In this document: in pieces, positions 21,772-33,208 of the stretch
How the letters are laid out: each line of letters begins with the position of its first letter
Position numbering within the stretch: the stretch's first letter is position 1
DNA from: Siphonodentalium dalli
Taxonomy: Eukaryota; Mollusca; Scaphopoda; Gadilida; Siphonodentaliidae
Assembly: GCA_032622095.1 (NCBI GenBank)
Contig: CP136066.1
Coordinates: forward strand, 175,876,351 to 175,940,350
Direction of reading: 5' to 3'
DNA: 64,000 nucleotides
Made by a program: the position numbers and the translations under genes
Notes under the pieces: generated by a model
What the model saw: the letters and a program-made list of their open reading frames with translations, nothing else
The model's database searches: none
Told to the model about the DNA's origin: nothing

Positions 21772-22849
21772 TATCATCCCAAAAATTGTGGTTTCTAAGT
21801 TGAAAAGGGGCATAATTCAGACTGATAACTGCATCAACAAATATCAGACCGTAATAAAACATGACCGGACTTTAAACAAATTCAAATCTGATATGTGTGT
21901 TTTTACAACCAATACACACACGATTGAATATATAGCGAAATATACTGAAGGTTTCTCACCAGAATTCCCAACTACACCTTTTACCGGACTCGGCCTCCGG
22001 GTCGCAGTTCTAATTTTAATCCGTCCCCAAAAATTCCCATTTCTATAAATAAAACGCCAATGGCCCATGTATACCAAGAAGCAGCGAAACATTATATACG
22101 CGGAGCGCGAAATGACCCTCATCAATGCGTCCGTGTGTGCGCGGGGACGTACATGTACGTCCGTCCGGAACTTTGTCCAAGCCAGTATTCTGTCATTTTA
22201 AACTTGGCACATATATCAACCTGCATGGGAACCTGCGCACCTATGATGTTGAGTTCAGTCGGAGTCCTTTTGGCAGAGTTATTGCCGTTTTAGAACATAG
22301 CAATGTTTTATGTTTTTGTGTTAGAGTTATTAACCCTTTCTCGACAAATTGACGATGTGCAACATATTTAGTGAATATGTACTTTGCAGTCTACCGTACA
22401 CTGCCATATAATTGCCTCAGATCTGTGGAGAAACACAGTGCAAGGCCATTAAAATTATTCCTTCCACAACACAGTTCCTGGGCATATACGCTATACTGTT
22501 TGTATCATATTGGAAATAACTCCACAAAAAAAGAGACAGACGTCATAATCATAGGTGCACAAGTTCCCATTGTACTAAATATATATGCCAAGTTTGAAAA
22601 ATATTGACCTAAAAATGTAGGAATTAAAGCTCGTACATAATTATACATAAGTCGATAAAAGGGGGATAACTCCACTAAAACAAGTCAGACAGATGTCATA
22701 ATCGCAGATGTCTGTGCCAAGTTTCAGGGCAAATGATCGACACGACTGAGAAAAACTCCGGACAAATTTGTGTCCATGGACGACAGACGGACGGACGACG
22801 CACAATTTTGTTGCTGGCTATATATAATAAAATCTTCTGCCGAGTTCTG
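21772..22849. other. Gene-free stretch of probable dispersed repeats
   Basis: It contains GGGGATAACTCCACTAAAAC and GACGGACGGACGAC motifs of the style seen at 17565-18145, and the related GGAAATAACTCCACAAAAAA near 22511. Several 75-95-codon frames exist on both strands without recognisable motifs. Confidence 0.35.
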
Positions 22850-24535
22850 GGCTATTCAGACACCCGGATTCCAGTTTTCACTCATTTATTATTAAAAACG
22901 TATTGCCCTGGTAACATCAGAACCTGCCTATATATCCACCAGCAAATTATTAAATTTATTAATTATATCAAAGTCTTAAACTATAATTGATAAAACTCGG
23001 AATTGCTATAATAAGAATTGTCTGCATTAATTTTTTCTATCTTGTTGTGATGATTCCACAATTCTCTCATGTTTAACACAAAACAGCATTTGTTTTACCC
23101 GAAAATCGAATCCCAGAAAATTTATGGACCCGAAAATTATCTTATGGTAGGTGAACATGATCACACTTTGTTACTTAGTTAAATTCCTAACCAGAAATAG
23201 ATGAGACTGTTATTTAGGCAGTTGGATTCCATTTTTTGTAACTGTTTCCATTTGAAGGTATCATCCGCATGTTATGCACTCTATCAAAACTAGTATGTTG
23301 ATATATTATTCGTCTTGTTACTCTTCCACATAATTCAATTCGACTAATGGCCGATTCCATAGTTACAGTTAATATATAGAAATAAGGGAGGGTTTGTTGT
23401 TCCGATAGCCGGATTCCAGTTTTCACTGATTTTATTAATAAATAAAAACAAATAACCTTGGTAACCATCGATCCTGCTTTAACGCCTTATTATATCTATT
23501 ACTTACATCTCAATTGTTGACAAACGAAGCTGTTTTTTTAATAAATGGCATGCATAATAATTAATGATCCATACCATGATTTGATTGATATCAGAATTCT
23601 CTCATTTTTCACACAAAAAACTGTTTTTCTCCCAAAAACAAATCATAGAGCATTGCCATACTCCAAAATTATCTTACAAAATGTGAAAATGTCCACCCTC
23701 TATTGTTTAGTTGCGTTCCCATCCAATAATAGACGTAAATGCTATTTAGGTAGCTGGATTCCATTTTCACTGGTTTGATTCACGAAAAAGCCTATTTTAC
23801 CCCAAAATCAGAAATCGCTACAAGAAGGCAACACCGGCATGTTATCTGCTGTACCAATATGAAACTGTTGGTACATAACTAATCGTGTTACTCTTTCACA
23901 TGATTCAATTCGAATTAGTGTCGATTCCGGTCCCCACTAATAAATGTGTAGGGCCTATATAGAAATATATTAAAGGGATGCTACTCAGAGTACTCAATTC
24001 CAGTTTTCACTGATTATATTAATTCAAATCAGATTACCCTGGTAACCATAGAACCTGCCGGCTTATTCCAAAAACGCCGTATCAATTTATTATCTACATC
24101 TAACATTGAAACTGGGATTGTTTTTATAAATTGGAATGAATTAATGATGCATATCTTTTTGTGGTGGATTCCAGAATTATCTATTTTTTTCACACTCAAA
24201 GCGATTTTTACCCCAAAAACTAAACCTAGAACATTGACATACTTTTACAAAAGGTGAACATGTCCAACCTCTATTGTTTGGTGGTGTTTGCACCCAAAAA
24301 TAGATATAAATGTTATTTAGGCAGCTAGATTCCATTTTTCACTGTTTTTTTCAAAGCTTATTTCACCTCAAATTAAGAAATCGTACAACACTACACGAAA
24401 AGGCAACACCGGCATGTTATCCGCTGTATCAATACGGACATTTTGATATATAATTTAGTTTGTTAGTCTTCCACTTGGTTGAACTCGCAAAATAACCCTC
24501 AATTTTGGTCCCAACTGATACACTGGTATATGTGT
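22850..24535 (+). repeat. ~570-bp unit repeated three times
   Basis: Three diverged direct copies begin near 22855, 23405 and 23990. Landmarks recur at matching spacing: ATTCCAGTTTTCACT (22869, 23412, 23998), then a CCTGGTAAC-type block, GGATTCCAT (~23224, 23757, 24328 with change), and GGCATGTTATC (~23264, 23837, 24414). Short open frames inside differ between copies, so coding is unlikely. Confidence 0.75.
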
Positions 24536-24929
24536 ACTTTTCATTATTTGAGCTATATATAATTCACACAGACCAGCTAGTTTTGTTCTACAGTTCACTG
24601 CAAATTGTCAGAGAACTTAGAAGCGGCAATGTTTACATCCCATCGATTGATTTGCTCACAACTAAATGACAAATATCGACACACGCCAAAAAATATAGTC
24701 CCCATTTTTTATTCCGAAAAGATGTGAGAAATGAATGATACATAATTTAACGATAACAATTTATTAGTATGTAACATGCGAAACATCCAGTAGAAAAACG
24801 CTTTCTGTAAACGTCAAAATGCAATAATGAAATCATAGTCCGCCTGTTCTTGATACGTGTTGAAACTTAATGTGATCAGCCGCTATAGACCGGAAATGAT
24901 CACCGAGAGGGTAAAACTATTGTGTTAAC
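24536..24929. other. Gene-free stretch, nothing recognised
   Basis: AT-rich, with no repeat partner or coding frame. Confidence 0.3.
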
Positions 24930-25033
24930 CATCGCCTCGGTCAGTGTTATCCATCGCATCGGTCAGTGTTATCCATCGCCTCGGTCAGTGTTATCCATCG
25001 CCTCGGTCAGTGTTATCCATCGCCTCGGTCCCA
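24930..25033 (+). repeat. 22-bp tandem repeat, ~5 units
   Basis: CATCGCCTCGGTCAGTGTTA begins at 24930, 24952 (one substitution), 24974, 24996 and 25018. Four full units and a partial one are nearly identical. Confidence 0.95.
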
Positions 25034-25495
25034 AGCGATTGATATAACGTTCTGCCCCATGATAATTTCCCACTATTTAATGAGAAAGCATATAATATAA
25101 AGCGTTTATCTAACAAATACATACAAAATTGTACCCAGTATTTCGGAGGCTTAACATGATACAATCGCTGTGGGGAACTATTATTGTTCACGGTGGAGTC
25201 CATCATGATTCTGAATACTTCTACGAGCATATATCATGGGCATGTGTATATTGAAATGACATATTTAGCCTTGATATACACAAAACAGCAATTTAGGTCC
25301 CGAAAATATTGCTGCCAAAATTGCCGGATCTCGAGAACATTACAATGGTAGAAACGCTTGAATATTCGACCAAGTTGGTAAATAAGAACGAACTATAAAC
25401 ACTTCTGCTCCTTAAATATAGAAACGCCATTCGAACATATCCATCTGAAGGATTTCTGATATCCACAAAAAAATGAAACAAATACCCTATGTGTT

Positions 25496-25996
25496 TTAAA
25501 GACACGGTTGGCATTGGAGGTGGGTATCCTGTGAACATATCTCCACCCGTCAAAAACCGCCACAAACAGAAAGAACATCAAAATGTAGATAGACTTTGTC
25601 CGTATACAAATAAGAGATATCGCATAAACAGTATGTTATTGTCATATTTTTGACCATTGTTATGTAAACAAAAGCATAAAAAGTTACTTTTCTGGTGTTT
25701 GTTTATATTATGATGGTAAACATAAAGAGCGTTCTTTGTTGATGAATACCTGATATGGAACTAATAAAGAGCGTTTATTCCATTTGTGTGTGATTAGCCA
25801 GTAGCATTGTGCTGTCTTCTGTAACACAATCAGGCTCTTGCTTAGGTAAAATATAGTAGGTCTTAATATAACATGCTGTTTACGCGTGGGTCATGGTATA
25901 TATGAACGGAACTCTATGCGTTTTAATGTTTTTCTGTTTACGGTGTTTGGAACAAATATGAATATTTTCGACAATTAAGGCCGCACGTGCCTTTAA
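25496..25996. mobile_element. TTAA-bounded MITE, copy 2
   Basis: Near-identical by eye to 14315-14816 along its whole length. It begins TTAAAGACACGGTTGGC and ends GCACGTGCCTTTAA. Shared landmarks include CTCCACCCGTCAAAAACCGC, TCTGGTGT.TGTTTATATTA and GAATATTTTCGACAATTAAG. Apparent frames on either strand are not conserved in purpose; the element is non-coding. Confidence 0.85.
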
Positions 25997-27486
25997 AGTG
26001 TGATTTCGGCTTAAACCTATCTGCGATTTGGTCGAGCATGCATGGCAATTTAGTGATGACATTTACAATTTCACGCGTCGCTCTTCCACTCTATAAGTTG
26101 TATCAATTTCCTTCACATTGATCATAACACTTTTGTCCTCACACACACCCAACCTCCAACACAAAGTTTTAACTCGTGAAGTTGCAACCATGGTCACGAA
26201 GTCCAGACAATGTCAGTAGTGTATTTTACAAACAGCTCAATTTCATTTTATTTAAAAAGATTCTCTGTCCGATTTTACACAAAATTTGTAAAAAATTTCA
26301 GATCACAAGGTAAAAGACAAATGAAAAACTCGTACAATCACAATAATTATTGTTCGCATTGAACACGCATCGCGAAAAGACACACATAATATCCATCCGT
26401 TTTTAATAAAAGCTCATAATGGAGAACGCTGTTTTGTCATTTACCGCCACTTACCGCCACTTACCGCCATTTAACGCCACTTACCGCTGGACGACGGGTG
26501 CGTGAACGCTCTTTATTAGAGACGTTAATTGTCATGTTTGCCAGGCTGACCAGAACAACCTCTTATGAATGAGTTCATGTGTCGATCGGAGTATTCTCGG
26601 AAAACATTGACAGTGGTTTTATGGTGTCAATCTGACTGGGCGTCTTTAAATGTAGTTAGCATATATTATATGTCATATACCTGTCATATACCTGTCATAT
26701 ATCTGTCATTGATTTGGCAAATTGGCACTGACATCATAAATAAACATATGCCTACATGTATCTTAAAGAACACAAATATTTCCGGTTATATGGCCCATAC
26801 GATTGATATTTGAGAAAATTATTCGAGTACGACAGCTATAATGGATACGGTGTGTAAATAGGGTCTCCATCCGTTTGAATGTTTTTCCAACTTGGAACAT
26901 CCAAGTGCACCCCCCTTCAACAGACCCAAAATCCCGCATCTAGGAAATCCACCCCATCCATTTTAATCGGAATTTTCCATCCGTTAATTGTTGAACATTC
27001 AGAAGATCTGCCACCCCTATTACAGTTGGATTTAAAAAAAATCAACCTATTAGAAAACATTAAACCTATTTTCGGTCTGAAATCTCCAACTGACGTTGTG
27101 TTAGATACGAAATTTCCAATACTTGATATTTTACCCATACACCATATCGACACGTTAATGACGATATGTTATTCTATATGTACCAGACAATTTCCAAGGT
27201 AAATAAAGTGTTTATGATTTTATTTCCATTGGCGGATTATAGTAATCATTCTTATGTGTCTTAACTCAGACTACATCATTCTCAAATGTGTAATTCACCA
27301 GCGTTGTCCTCCAATATGTACACCTTCTGTGGGTCAACGTCTTTGTTGCTCGATGTATTCGACTGATGCAACAATGGACGTGTGAATGTGTTATTTTCCA
27401 AACCACGATCATCACAAGATAACAAATGTTATGAAAAAGCAGTAATCCTAATTTGAAGTTATAAAAATAATCGAGTTCATTCAGGA
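25997..27486. other. Gene-free stretch with an unrecognised 107-codon frame
   Basis: The plus-strand frame 26879-27202 encodes a Pro/Ile/Leu-rich 107-aa product with no identifiable domain, and the opposite strand is open too. Near 26437-26490 CTTACCGCCA is repeated about four times, and near 26680 a CATATACCTGT motif recurs three times. Nothing supports a gene. Confidence 0.3.
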
Positions 27487-27690
27487 TGCAAGAGATAACG
27501 CATCACAATTATGATAACGGGAATCAATTTGACCTACACAATACCTAATAAGAGATAACTCGTCACACTTATGATAATGACAATAAATGAGACCTACACA
27601 ATACTTCACTCTTTCAAAATCGCAGCCCGCTTTAGCGGGCACGACGTAATTGACGTTAAACACCGTAGCCCGCTTTAGCGGCAGAGAATA
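27487..27690 (+). repeat. 60-bp minisatellite, block B (2 units), with twin hairpins
   Basis: Two units of the 60-bp repeat (27487-27607) are followed by two copies of a perfect or near-perfect hairpin: GCCCGCTTTAGCGGGC at 27625-27640 and GCCCGCTTTAGCGGC at 27668-27682, 43 bp apart. The hairpin resembles the one that precedes block A (471-489), but no CTRR terminus is seen here. Confidence 0.8.
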
Positions 27691-28796
27691 ATTTTCGGGA
27701 ATAACAGACAATAATATCACGTTTGCGGAGATATGCTAATGATTTTATTGACTGGCGACTTAGGTATCATATGGGTGATATTCTGTATCAATACTAATTT
27801 ACTGCTGAACACGTAGACCTGACAAATACGGCCACAATGAGATGTTCCAGGCCGAAATATATACAGCAGATGTATGACGTCACAATTACTATTGTTGGGT
27901 TTCCCTGGGATTCCCCAAAAATGCTGACGAAAACAATGCCGACGTGTGGTTTTTTTAATCAGATACACATGTACCAATTGATTAAGTTTGTTATTGTTTA
28001 TGACAAAGACAGTGCGATAACACATGTTTATGAAAAACAGACGATTGTTGCCCTTTGTAACGACGTTTTCTGTGGTAACCGTCTAGTGTCTCCTATTTTC
28101 GACGTAATGTTACGAAATTCACCGTGCCGTGCAATAGTGCGACTTCAATAATATTAGCTGCGAGTGCATGTTGTAAGCATGATATTGACACGCATAAACA
28201 GTTTGGGAACGCAATGGGATCATTGGCAGTTGTGTTGGAAAGTTATTCGTAATTGCTTAGCATTATTACAGTTGAATACACGTGGGCCTAACTCCGGGAA
28301 AATGGGTCTTTCTCGGTTAAATAACGCCTTCTTGGGCATACACTTGGTGTGATCTCATCATTATGCTCATTCCATGCCTTCTTATTTCATTCTTAATCAC
28401 CACATATGCTAAATTTACGACATGTGATGGATATATTGCTAATATAACAATTTGAATGTGAGTTTGGTCAATATACGTATGTGGTAAAATATTGCAAATA
28501 AAGTTAACTGTAACAGTAAATATTGAGTTCAAATGTATATACGCACCTAGTACATATGGCATGCGTTACCATGGTGATATAATCACAATTATATGACGTC
28601 ATTCATCGGCAGTTAGTTCAAATTGATGGGCTGTTGTCACTGGTCATGACAATATATGGGTGTTCATACCTACCACATCTATAAATACTAGTATGAATGC
28701 CCCACATGTGAGACAATGAATTTCCATATAAACGGCTGCAAACTCGGTGGCCTGGACCATTTGACCTCTGTAAATTTGGTGGCGAAAGAGTTAATA
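27691..28796. other. Gene-free stretch, nothing recognised
   Basis: Frames of ~100 codons exist on both strands at 27717-28151, overlapping and without motifs. No splice-consistent exon series could be assembled. Confidence 0.3.
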
Positions 28797-29945
28797 AGAG
28801 ATAACTCATCACAATCATGATAGTGAGAATCAGCGAGATCTACACAATACTTAATAAGAGATAACTCATCACAATTATGATAATGAGAATCAATGAGACC
28901 ATCACAATACTTAATAATAGATTACTCGTCACAATTACGATAATGAGAATCAATGAGACCTACACAATACTTCATAAGAGATAACTCATCACAATTATAA
29001 TAATGAGAATCAATGAGACCTACACAATACTTAATAAGAGATAACTCATCACAGTTAAAATAATGAGAATCAAAGAGACCTACACAATACTTAATAAGAG
29101 ATAACTCATCACAATTATGATAATGAGAATCAATGATGCCTACACAATACTTAATAAGAGATAACGCATCACAATTATTATGAGAATCAATGAGACCTAC
29201 ACAATACTTAGTAACAGATAACTCATCGAAATAATGATAATGAGAATCAATGAGACCCACACAATACTTAATAAGAGATATCTCATCACAGTTATGATAA
29301 CGGGAATCAATGAGACCTACACAATAATCAATAACAGATAACTCATCACAATTATGATAATGAGAATAAATGAGACCTACATAATACTTAATAAGAGATA
29401 ACTCATCACAATTATGATAATGAGAATCAATGAGACCTACACAATAATCAATAAGGGATAACTCATCAGAATTATAATGAGATTCAGTTAGATCTACACA
29501 ATACTTAATAAGAGATAACTCATCACAATTACGATAATGATAATAAATGAGACATACACAATACTTAATAAGAGATAACTCATCACAATTATGATAATGA
29601 GAATAAATGGGACCTACACAATACTTAATAAGAGATAACTCGTCAAAATTATGATAATGGGAATCAATTAGACCTACACAATACTTAATAAAAGATAACT
29701 CGTCACAGTTATGATAATGATAATAAATGAGACATACACAATACTTAATAAGAGATAACTCATCACAATTATGATAATGTGAATCAATGAGACCCACACA
29801 ATACTTAATAAGAGATAACTCATTACAATTTTACAATTACGATAATGAGAATCAATGAGACCTACACAATACTTCATAAAAGATAACTCATCACAGTTAT
29901 AATAATGAGAATCAATGAGACCTACACAATACTTAATAAGAGAGA
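28797..29945 (+). repeat. 60-bp minisatellite, block C (~19 units)
   Basis: Same unit as at 501-1050 and 27487-27607. Phase slips are rare: two 3-bp deletions (~29176 and ~29475) and one ~11-bp insertion (~29830). The minus strand is open from 29797 to 28922 (291 codons, ATG to stop) and reads about 14 copies of a 20-residue repeat close to LIDSHYHNCDELSLIKYCVG. Most unit differences would change amino acids, which argues against a selected protein. The block ends with GAGAGAGGTAGGTGAAGAAC, matching the end of block A, and lies ~0.8 kb upstream of gene B. Confidence 0.93.
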
Positions 29946-30621
29946 GGTAGGTGAAGAACAATGTACTGCTAATGAAACCGGAAGTCTCTGACCCGTACAC
30001 ATGTGATACATCACACCCTATACTTTACAATGAAAGCCACAAATATTTCAGTCGACTGAAATTTTGTTGTTGAAATGAAATCTGCTCCATTCAAACAGGG
30101 AGCAATCAACTGGAAATAGACCACGGTGTTTATATATAATGGTCAGCTGGGAATTAGATACGGACACATATGAACTTGAACTCATCTCAGCCCAATTTCC
30201 ATTGATCAACATGCATGGGAAATATTTATGGGTGGCTTAACGGTTTAATTTCTTGAATCAAGAAAAAATAAGTTTACATTTAAGTCCACGTTTGAAAACA
30301 AGTCTGTTTTACAGAATCTGATCTTCTCGGTGCCTGAGAACAGTGAAGTTAAAAATAATTTTCATGTCAACAAAGTTTAAAAAACGGGGTATAATTTCCA
30401 ACTGGTTGATGGTTCTTCAATATCGTGTCACAGTAATCGATATATCACATTTAAAAAAAAAAAAAGAAGAGAGATATTATATATACTGATTATCGCCACC
30501 CCGATTTATAATAGACCACCGTTAACACTCCCTTAAGTAATCTCCGTTATATTCACGTACGCTATATATATTCTACCCGTCATATCAAATCCCGATAAAA
30601 TCCAAATTACATTGTTATATT
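29946..30621 (+). other. Upstream block of gene B, conserved with gene A
   Basis: Counterpart of 1051-1470, with TGATGAAACC/TAATGAAACCGGAAGT, CACACCCTATAC, GTCTGTTTTACAG and GGTGCCTGAGAAC. It contains ~200 bp absent from copy A, including an 18-bp perfect palindrome at 30045-30062 (ATTTCAGTCGACTGAAAT), a possible regulatory dyad. It likely contains the promoter or a non-coding first exon; no TATA box is assigned. Confidence 0.55.
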
Positions 30622-30636
30622 CATTGTTTTTTTCAG
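30622..30636 (+). promoter_or_regulatory. Predicted 3' splice acceptor in the 5'UTR of gene B
   Basis: TTGTTTTTTTCAG ends at 30636, followed by AAAGACGACATG exactly as at gene A. The upstream ATG at 30646 opens a 30-codon uORF ending at 30735, before the main ATG. Confidence 0.5.
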
Positions 30637-30769
30637 AAAGACGACATGTTATTTATTTCCCCACTCACGTGCACTGAACAAAGTCTTGGATGTCCAACAT
30701 TGACCGGTGGACTAGTATTGACACCATCTTCTTAAAATTGAGTCAGAGTAAGGTGTCCATTTATTAATT

Positions 30770-32872
30770 ATGGCGTCCTTGTCACAAAGTCAATGTAGTG
30801 AGGATTCACATGAGCTATCTCTACGTTATAACCGGATTTTGCTGCAAGAGGAGATCAGTAGAGATGCGAGACGCCAGTCGACTGATCGTTATAAAATGAC
30901 ATTAGTAGGGAGCATGGCGAGCGGAGTTTCTTTTGAAGGAAGTGATTTAGATAATATGATTGAACCTCGGAACATAATAATAGATGAATCCAGCTTGAGA
31001 TACCGACATGACCTCCCGTGTTATGTCCGGATATCTACTGATGGGTTAGCAGGGCTGGTACCAAACGCCATCTTGGGTGACGGGAAATACATGCTGGCTG
31101 ATCCTGTTAGAGACATGTGTGAAGAGATCTTTGGAAAAACCAAGGATGCTGACGGATTATCAAAGGTTGGTAAGGTATACAATGATAGAAAGACCACCAT
31201 CGACGCTGTTCCACAACTAAGAATAAGTAGAATTCCACAGGCAGCACGCTTATTTTCCGCACGCGACCGGTCATGGCCATCAGACGACATTATATCGCTA
31301 ATAAGATTCGGTGAATTTAACATTACTGCACGACCTGCTCCATTAGACCCGGACTGTGAGCACGATTTCTGTCTGTCGTTCGCTAAGGCAGAAGTCGTGC
31401 TGTTGAGAACAATGTCAGTTTACCAGATACTCAGTATAAAGTTGCTGAAGAGATTCGGACGCGTCGTCGATTTTGGCCGGGGAGTGTTGACGTCCTACCA
31501 TCTGAAGACGTCAGCTCTCTGGTATTTCGAGCAGACGGACGTTCGATTCTGGGAAAATGACTTGCCAGTAGTGGATGTATTAAAGAGACTTGATCAGGAT
31601 TTTAAAAAAGGATTCCTTCCTCATTATTTTGTTCCTGAAATGAACTTGTTGATCGGTATCTCGGAATCTGATCTGATATATCTCCGCAGGCGTCTGTGGT
31701 CTCTTCTCGGGTTGTGTCTCATCACTGATGATATCGCGGGATTATCACGAATTACAAGGCTGGATATCGCATTATTTATATTTGATAATGTAAGTAGACA
31801 ACTCTCTGAAACAAACCCGGCTATCACGCAGACGGTTCGTATGTCGCATATCCCGAACACCATCGAAGCAGCAGAGGTCATGTATGGAACCGGGATTTTA
31901 TCCCATGACCTGAAACATCTAGTATCCAAAACTGTAATGGCGAGGTATCCACTCCCTGAAGTCAGACACCATTATATATACACAGCTAAATCATTGCTTA
32001 CGTCATTTAATAAGACGGTTGATCATTGGATGTATTCTGGACAATCCGAAGATATTTCATATGACGACTTTGTTACATATATGTCTAAAATTGTGGATTC
32101 AAATAAGGACCCCTTAGAAGAGTTCTTCGTGGTAACATCGACAGGCAGCAATAAAGAAGACCGTCGTGCTATCGGAAGAGCATTGCGAAAATCAGAAAAA
32201 TTAATGAATAATTGGTTGACTTTTATCGATAATATCATTACCAAGTTACCACAATACGGGAACAGTGTTGCTGACCAAGTGCTACGTGATATCTCACAAA
32301 AGTCACTCGGTGACGAAGAAAATATCGACAAACTTCTCTATAAATTTACCAAAGAGTTGCTAACGTTTGCAGTCGATCATATTGAAATGTTCAGCTATCC
32401 TCTCGATAATAATGACACCTATTCATTCAGGCCGGTGCCAGTCGGCGACTTTCGGGCAGACATTCACATATTGAAAGTCGTTGTGGGGAGACTATACCTT
32501 AACGTCGATTATGCTGTCGTTACGAGCGCTCGGATCAAGGCATCTCGTGTACCAGGTGATCAGACGGAAAGAATAAAGCAAACGATGAATCCGGAGAGTC
32601 CAGAATATCGATGTCGCTTGAAGTTGTTTGTATTAATCAGGGTGCTGAATAAATTCCACGGGTTGTGTTCTGTGTCAAGTGAGCATCAAGGATGGCTGGA
32701 TTATGTGGTCGCATTATTCTGTGAAAGCATTGCTATGTCAAATGATACGCCATTGAAGCTGAATGCGAAAGGAAGGAAGAAAGTCGAGGAAGGAACTAAC
32801 TATTTTCCAATGCGACAATGTTTATACCAACAGAGTTCTCATACAGTATTTAACAAAAATCAAAGCCGCTGA
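30770..32872 (+). CDS. Mab-21/cGAS-like nucleotidyltransferase-fold protein, gene B
   Basis: A 700-aa single-exon paralogue of gene A, collinear from residue 1 (same ATG GCG start). It keeps the nucleotidyltransferase signature: GS at 47-48 (LVGSMASG), D59 and D61 in SDLDNM, D145 in DAVPQLRI. It also keeps the helical-lobe hallmarks LSFAKAEVVLLR, SYHLKTSALW (242-251) and LPHYFVPEMNLL. The family includes sensors that produce cyclic dinucleotides and inactive relatives; the retained acidic triad makes activity plausible but unproven. The residues after the second acidic position (DNMIEP versus DILFEP in gene A) and the patch around residues 52-58 differ, so ligand or product could differ. At the position of gene A's stop, gene B has TCA and runs on for ~37 residues in a Lys/Gln/Asn-rich tail derived from sequence that is 3' flank at gene A. 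A poly(A) signal lies one base after the stop codon. Confidence 0.87.
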   Translation: MASLSQSQCSEDSHELSLRYNRILLQEEISRDARRQSTDRYKMTLVGSMASGVSFEGSDLDNMIEPRNIIIDESSLRYRHDLPCYVRISTDGLAGLVPNAILGDGKYMLADPVRDMCEEIFGKTKDADGLSKVGKVYNDRKTTIDAVPQLRISRIPQAARLFSARDRSWPSDDIISLIRFGEFNITARPAPLDPDCEHDFCLSFAKAEVVLLRTMSVYQILSIKLLKRFGRVVDFGRGVLTSYHLKTSALWYFEQTDVRFWENDLPVVDVLKRLDQDFKKGFLPHYFVPEMNLLIGISESDLIYLRRRLWSLLGLCLITDDIAGLSRITRLDIALFIFDNVSRQLSETNPAITQTVRMSHIPNTIEAAEVMYGTGILSHDLKHLVSKTVMARYPLPEVRHHYIYTAKSLLTSFNKTVDHWMYSGQSEDISYDDFVTYMSKIVDSNKDPLEEFFVVTSTGSNKEDRRAIGRALRKSEKLMNNWLTFIDNIITKLPQYGNSVADQVLRDISQKSLGDEENIDKLLYKFTKELLTFAVDHIEMFSYPLDNNDTYSFRPVPVGDFRADIHILKVVVGRLYLNVDYAVVTSARIKASRVPGDQTERIKQTMNPESPEYRCRLKLFVLIRVLNKFHGLCSVSSEHQGWLDYVVALFCESIAMSNDTPLKLNAKGRKKVEEGTNYFPMRQCLYQQSSHTVFNKNQSR

Positions 32873-32873
32873 T

Positions 32874-32879
32874 AATAAA
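32874..32879 (+). terminator. Poly(A) signal AATAAA at the end of gene B
   Basis: A canonical AATAAA starts one base after the TGA (32870-32872), which would give an extremely short 3'UTR if used. No equivalent hexamer lies close behind gene A. Confidence 0.5.
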
Positions 32880-32929
32880 GAAAACTTATAACACAAGTGG
32901 TTTTTCTTCGAGTCACAACTGCGTCATGT

Positions 32930-33208
32930 CACATATTGAATGACGTTGTCGGGAGACTGTTTCTTAACGTCGAATACGCTCTCGTTATGAGCGCTCGATT
33001 CAAGGCATCTCGTGGATCATGTGATCAGAAAGGATGAATGAGGCGAACGGTGCATCCTGAGAGTATTGAATATCGATGTCGCTTGGCCCTCTTCGCTTTC
33101 GACGAGGTGATTTGTCAATTCACGCGGTTGTGTCATCTGTCAAGTGAGCATCATGGATGGATGGAATTCATGGCCACCACATTCCTCCCTCTACGCCATT
33201 GTAGCTGA
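32930..33208 (+). pseudogene. 3' remnant of a third Mab-21-like gene
   Basis: Translation in one frame gives about 93 residues matching the C-termini of genes A and B (NDVVGRLFLNVEYALV, then PES.EYRCRLAL and SSEHHGWMEF). The frame contains a stop: the codon aligned with AGA in gene A's QKGRIMRTM is TGA, at about 33034-33036. It ends at its own TGA (33206-33208), and the following bases track gene A's 3' flank (GCTGAATGCGAAGCATGATC). The 5' end is abrupt, ~57 bp after gene B's stop. It is therefore a truncated duplicate left by tandem duplication or unequal exchange, and too short to encode a nucleotidyltransferase. Confidence 0.88.

Noticed and set aside
24930-25033. CRISPR-like array
   Set aside because: The units are contiguous 22-bp tandem copies without spacers, and the context is an animal genome.
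25293-25581. Minus-strand 60-90-codon frames at the start of MITE copy 2
   Set aside because: They run across the MITE boundary into unrelated flank and are not preserved in the other two copies.
27717-28151. Overlapping ~100-codon frames on both strands as host exons
   Set aside because: No motifs, no convincing splice pairs, and mutual overlap on opposite strands make chance the simpler explanation.
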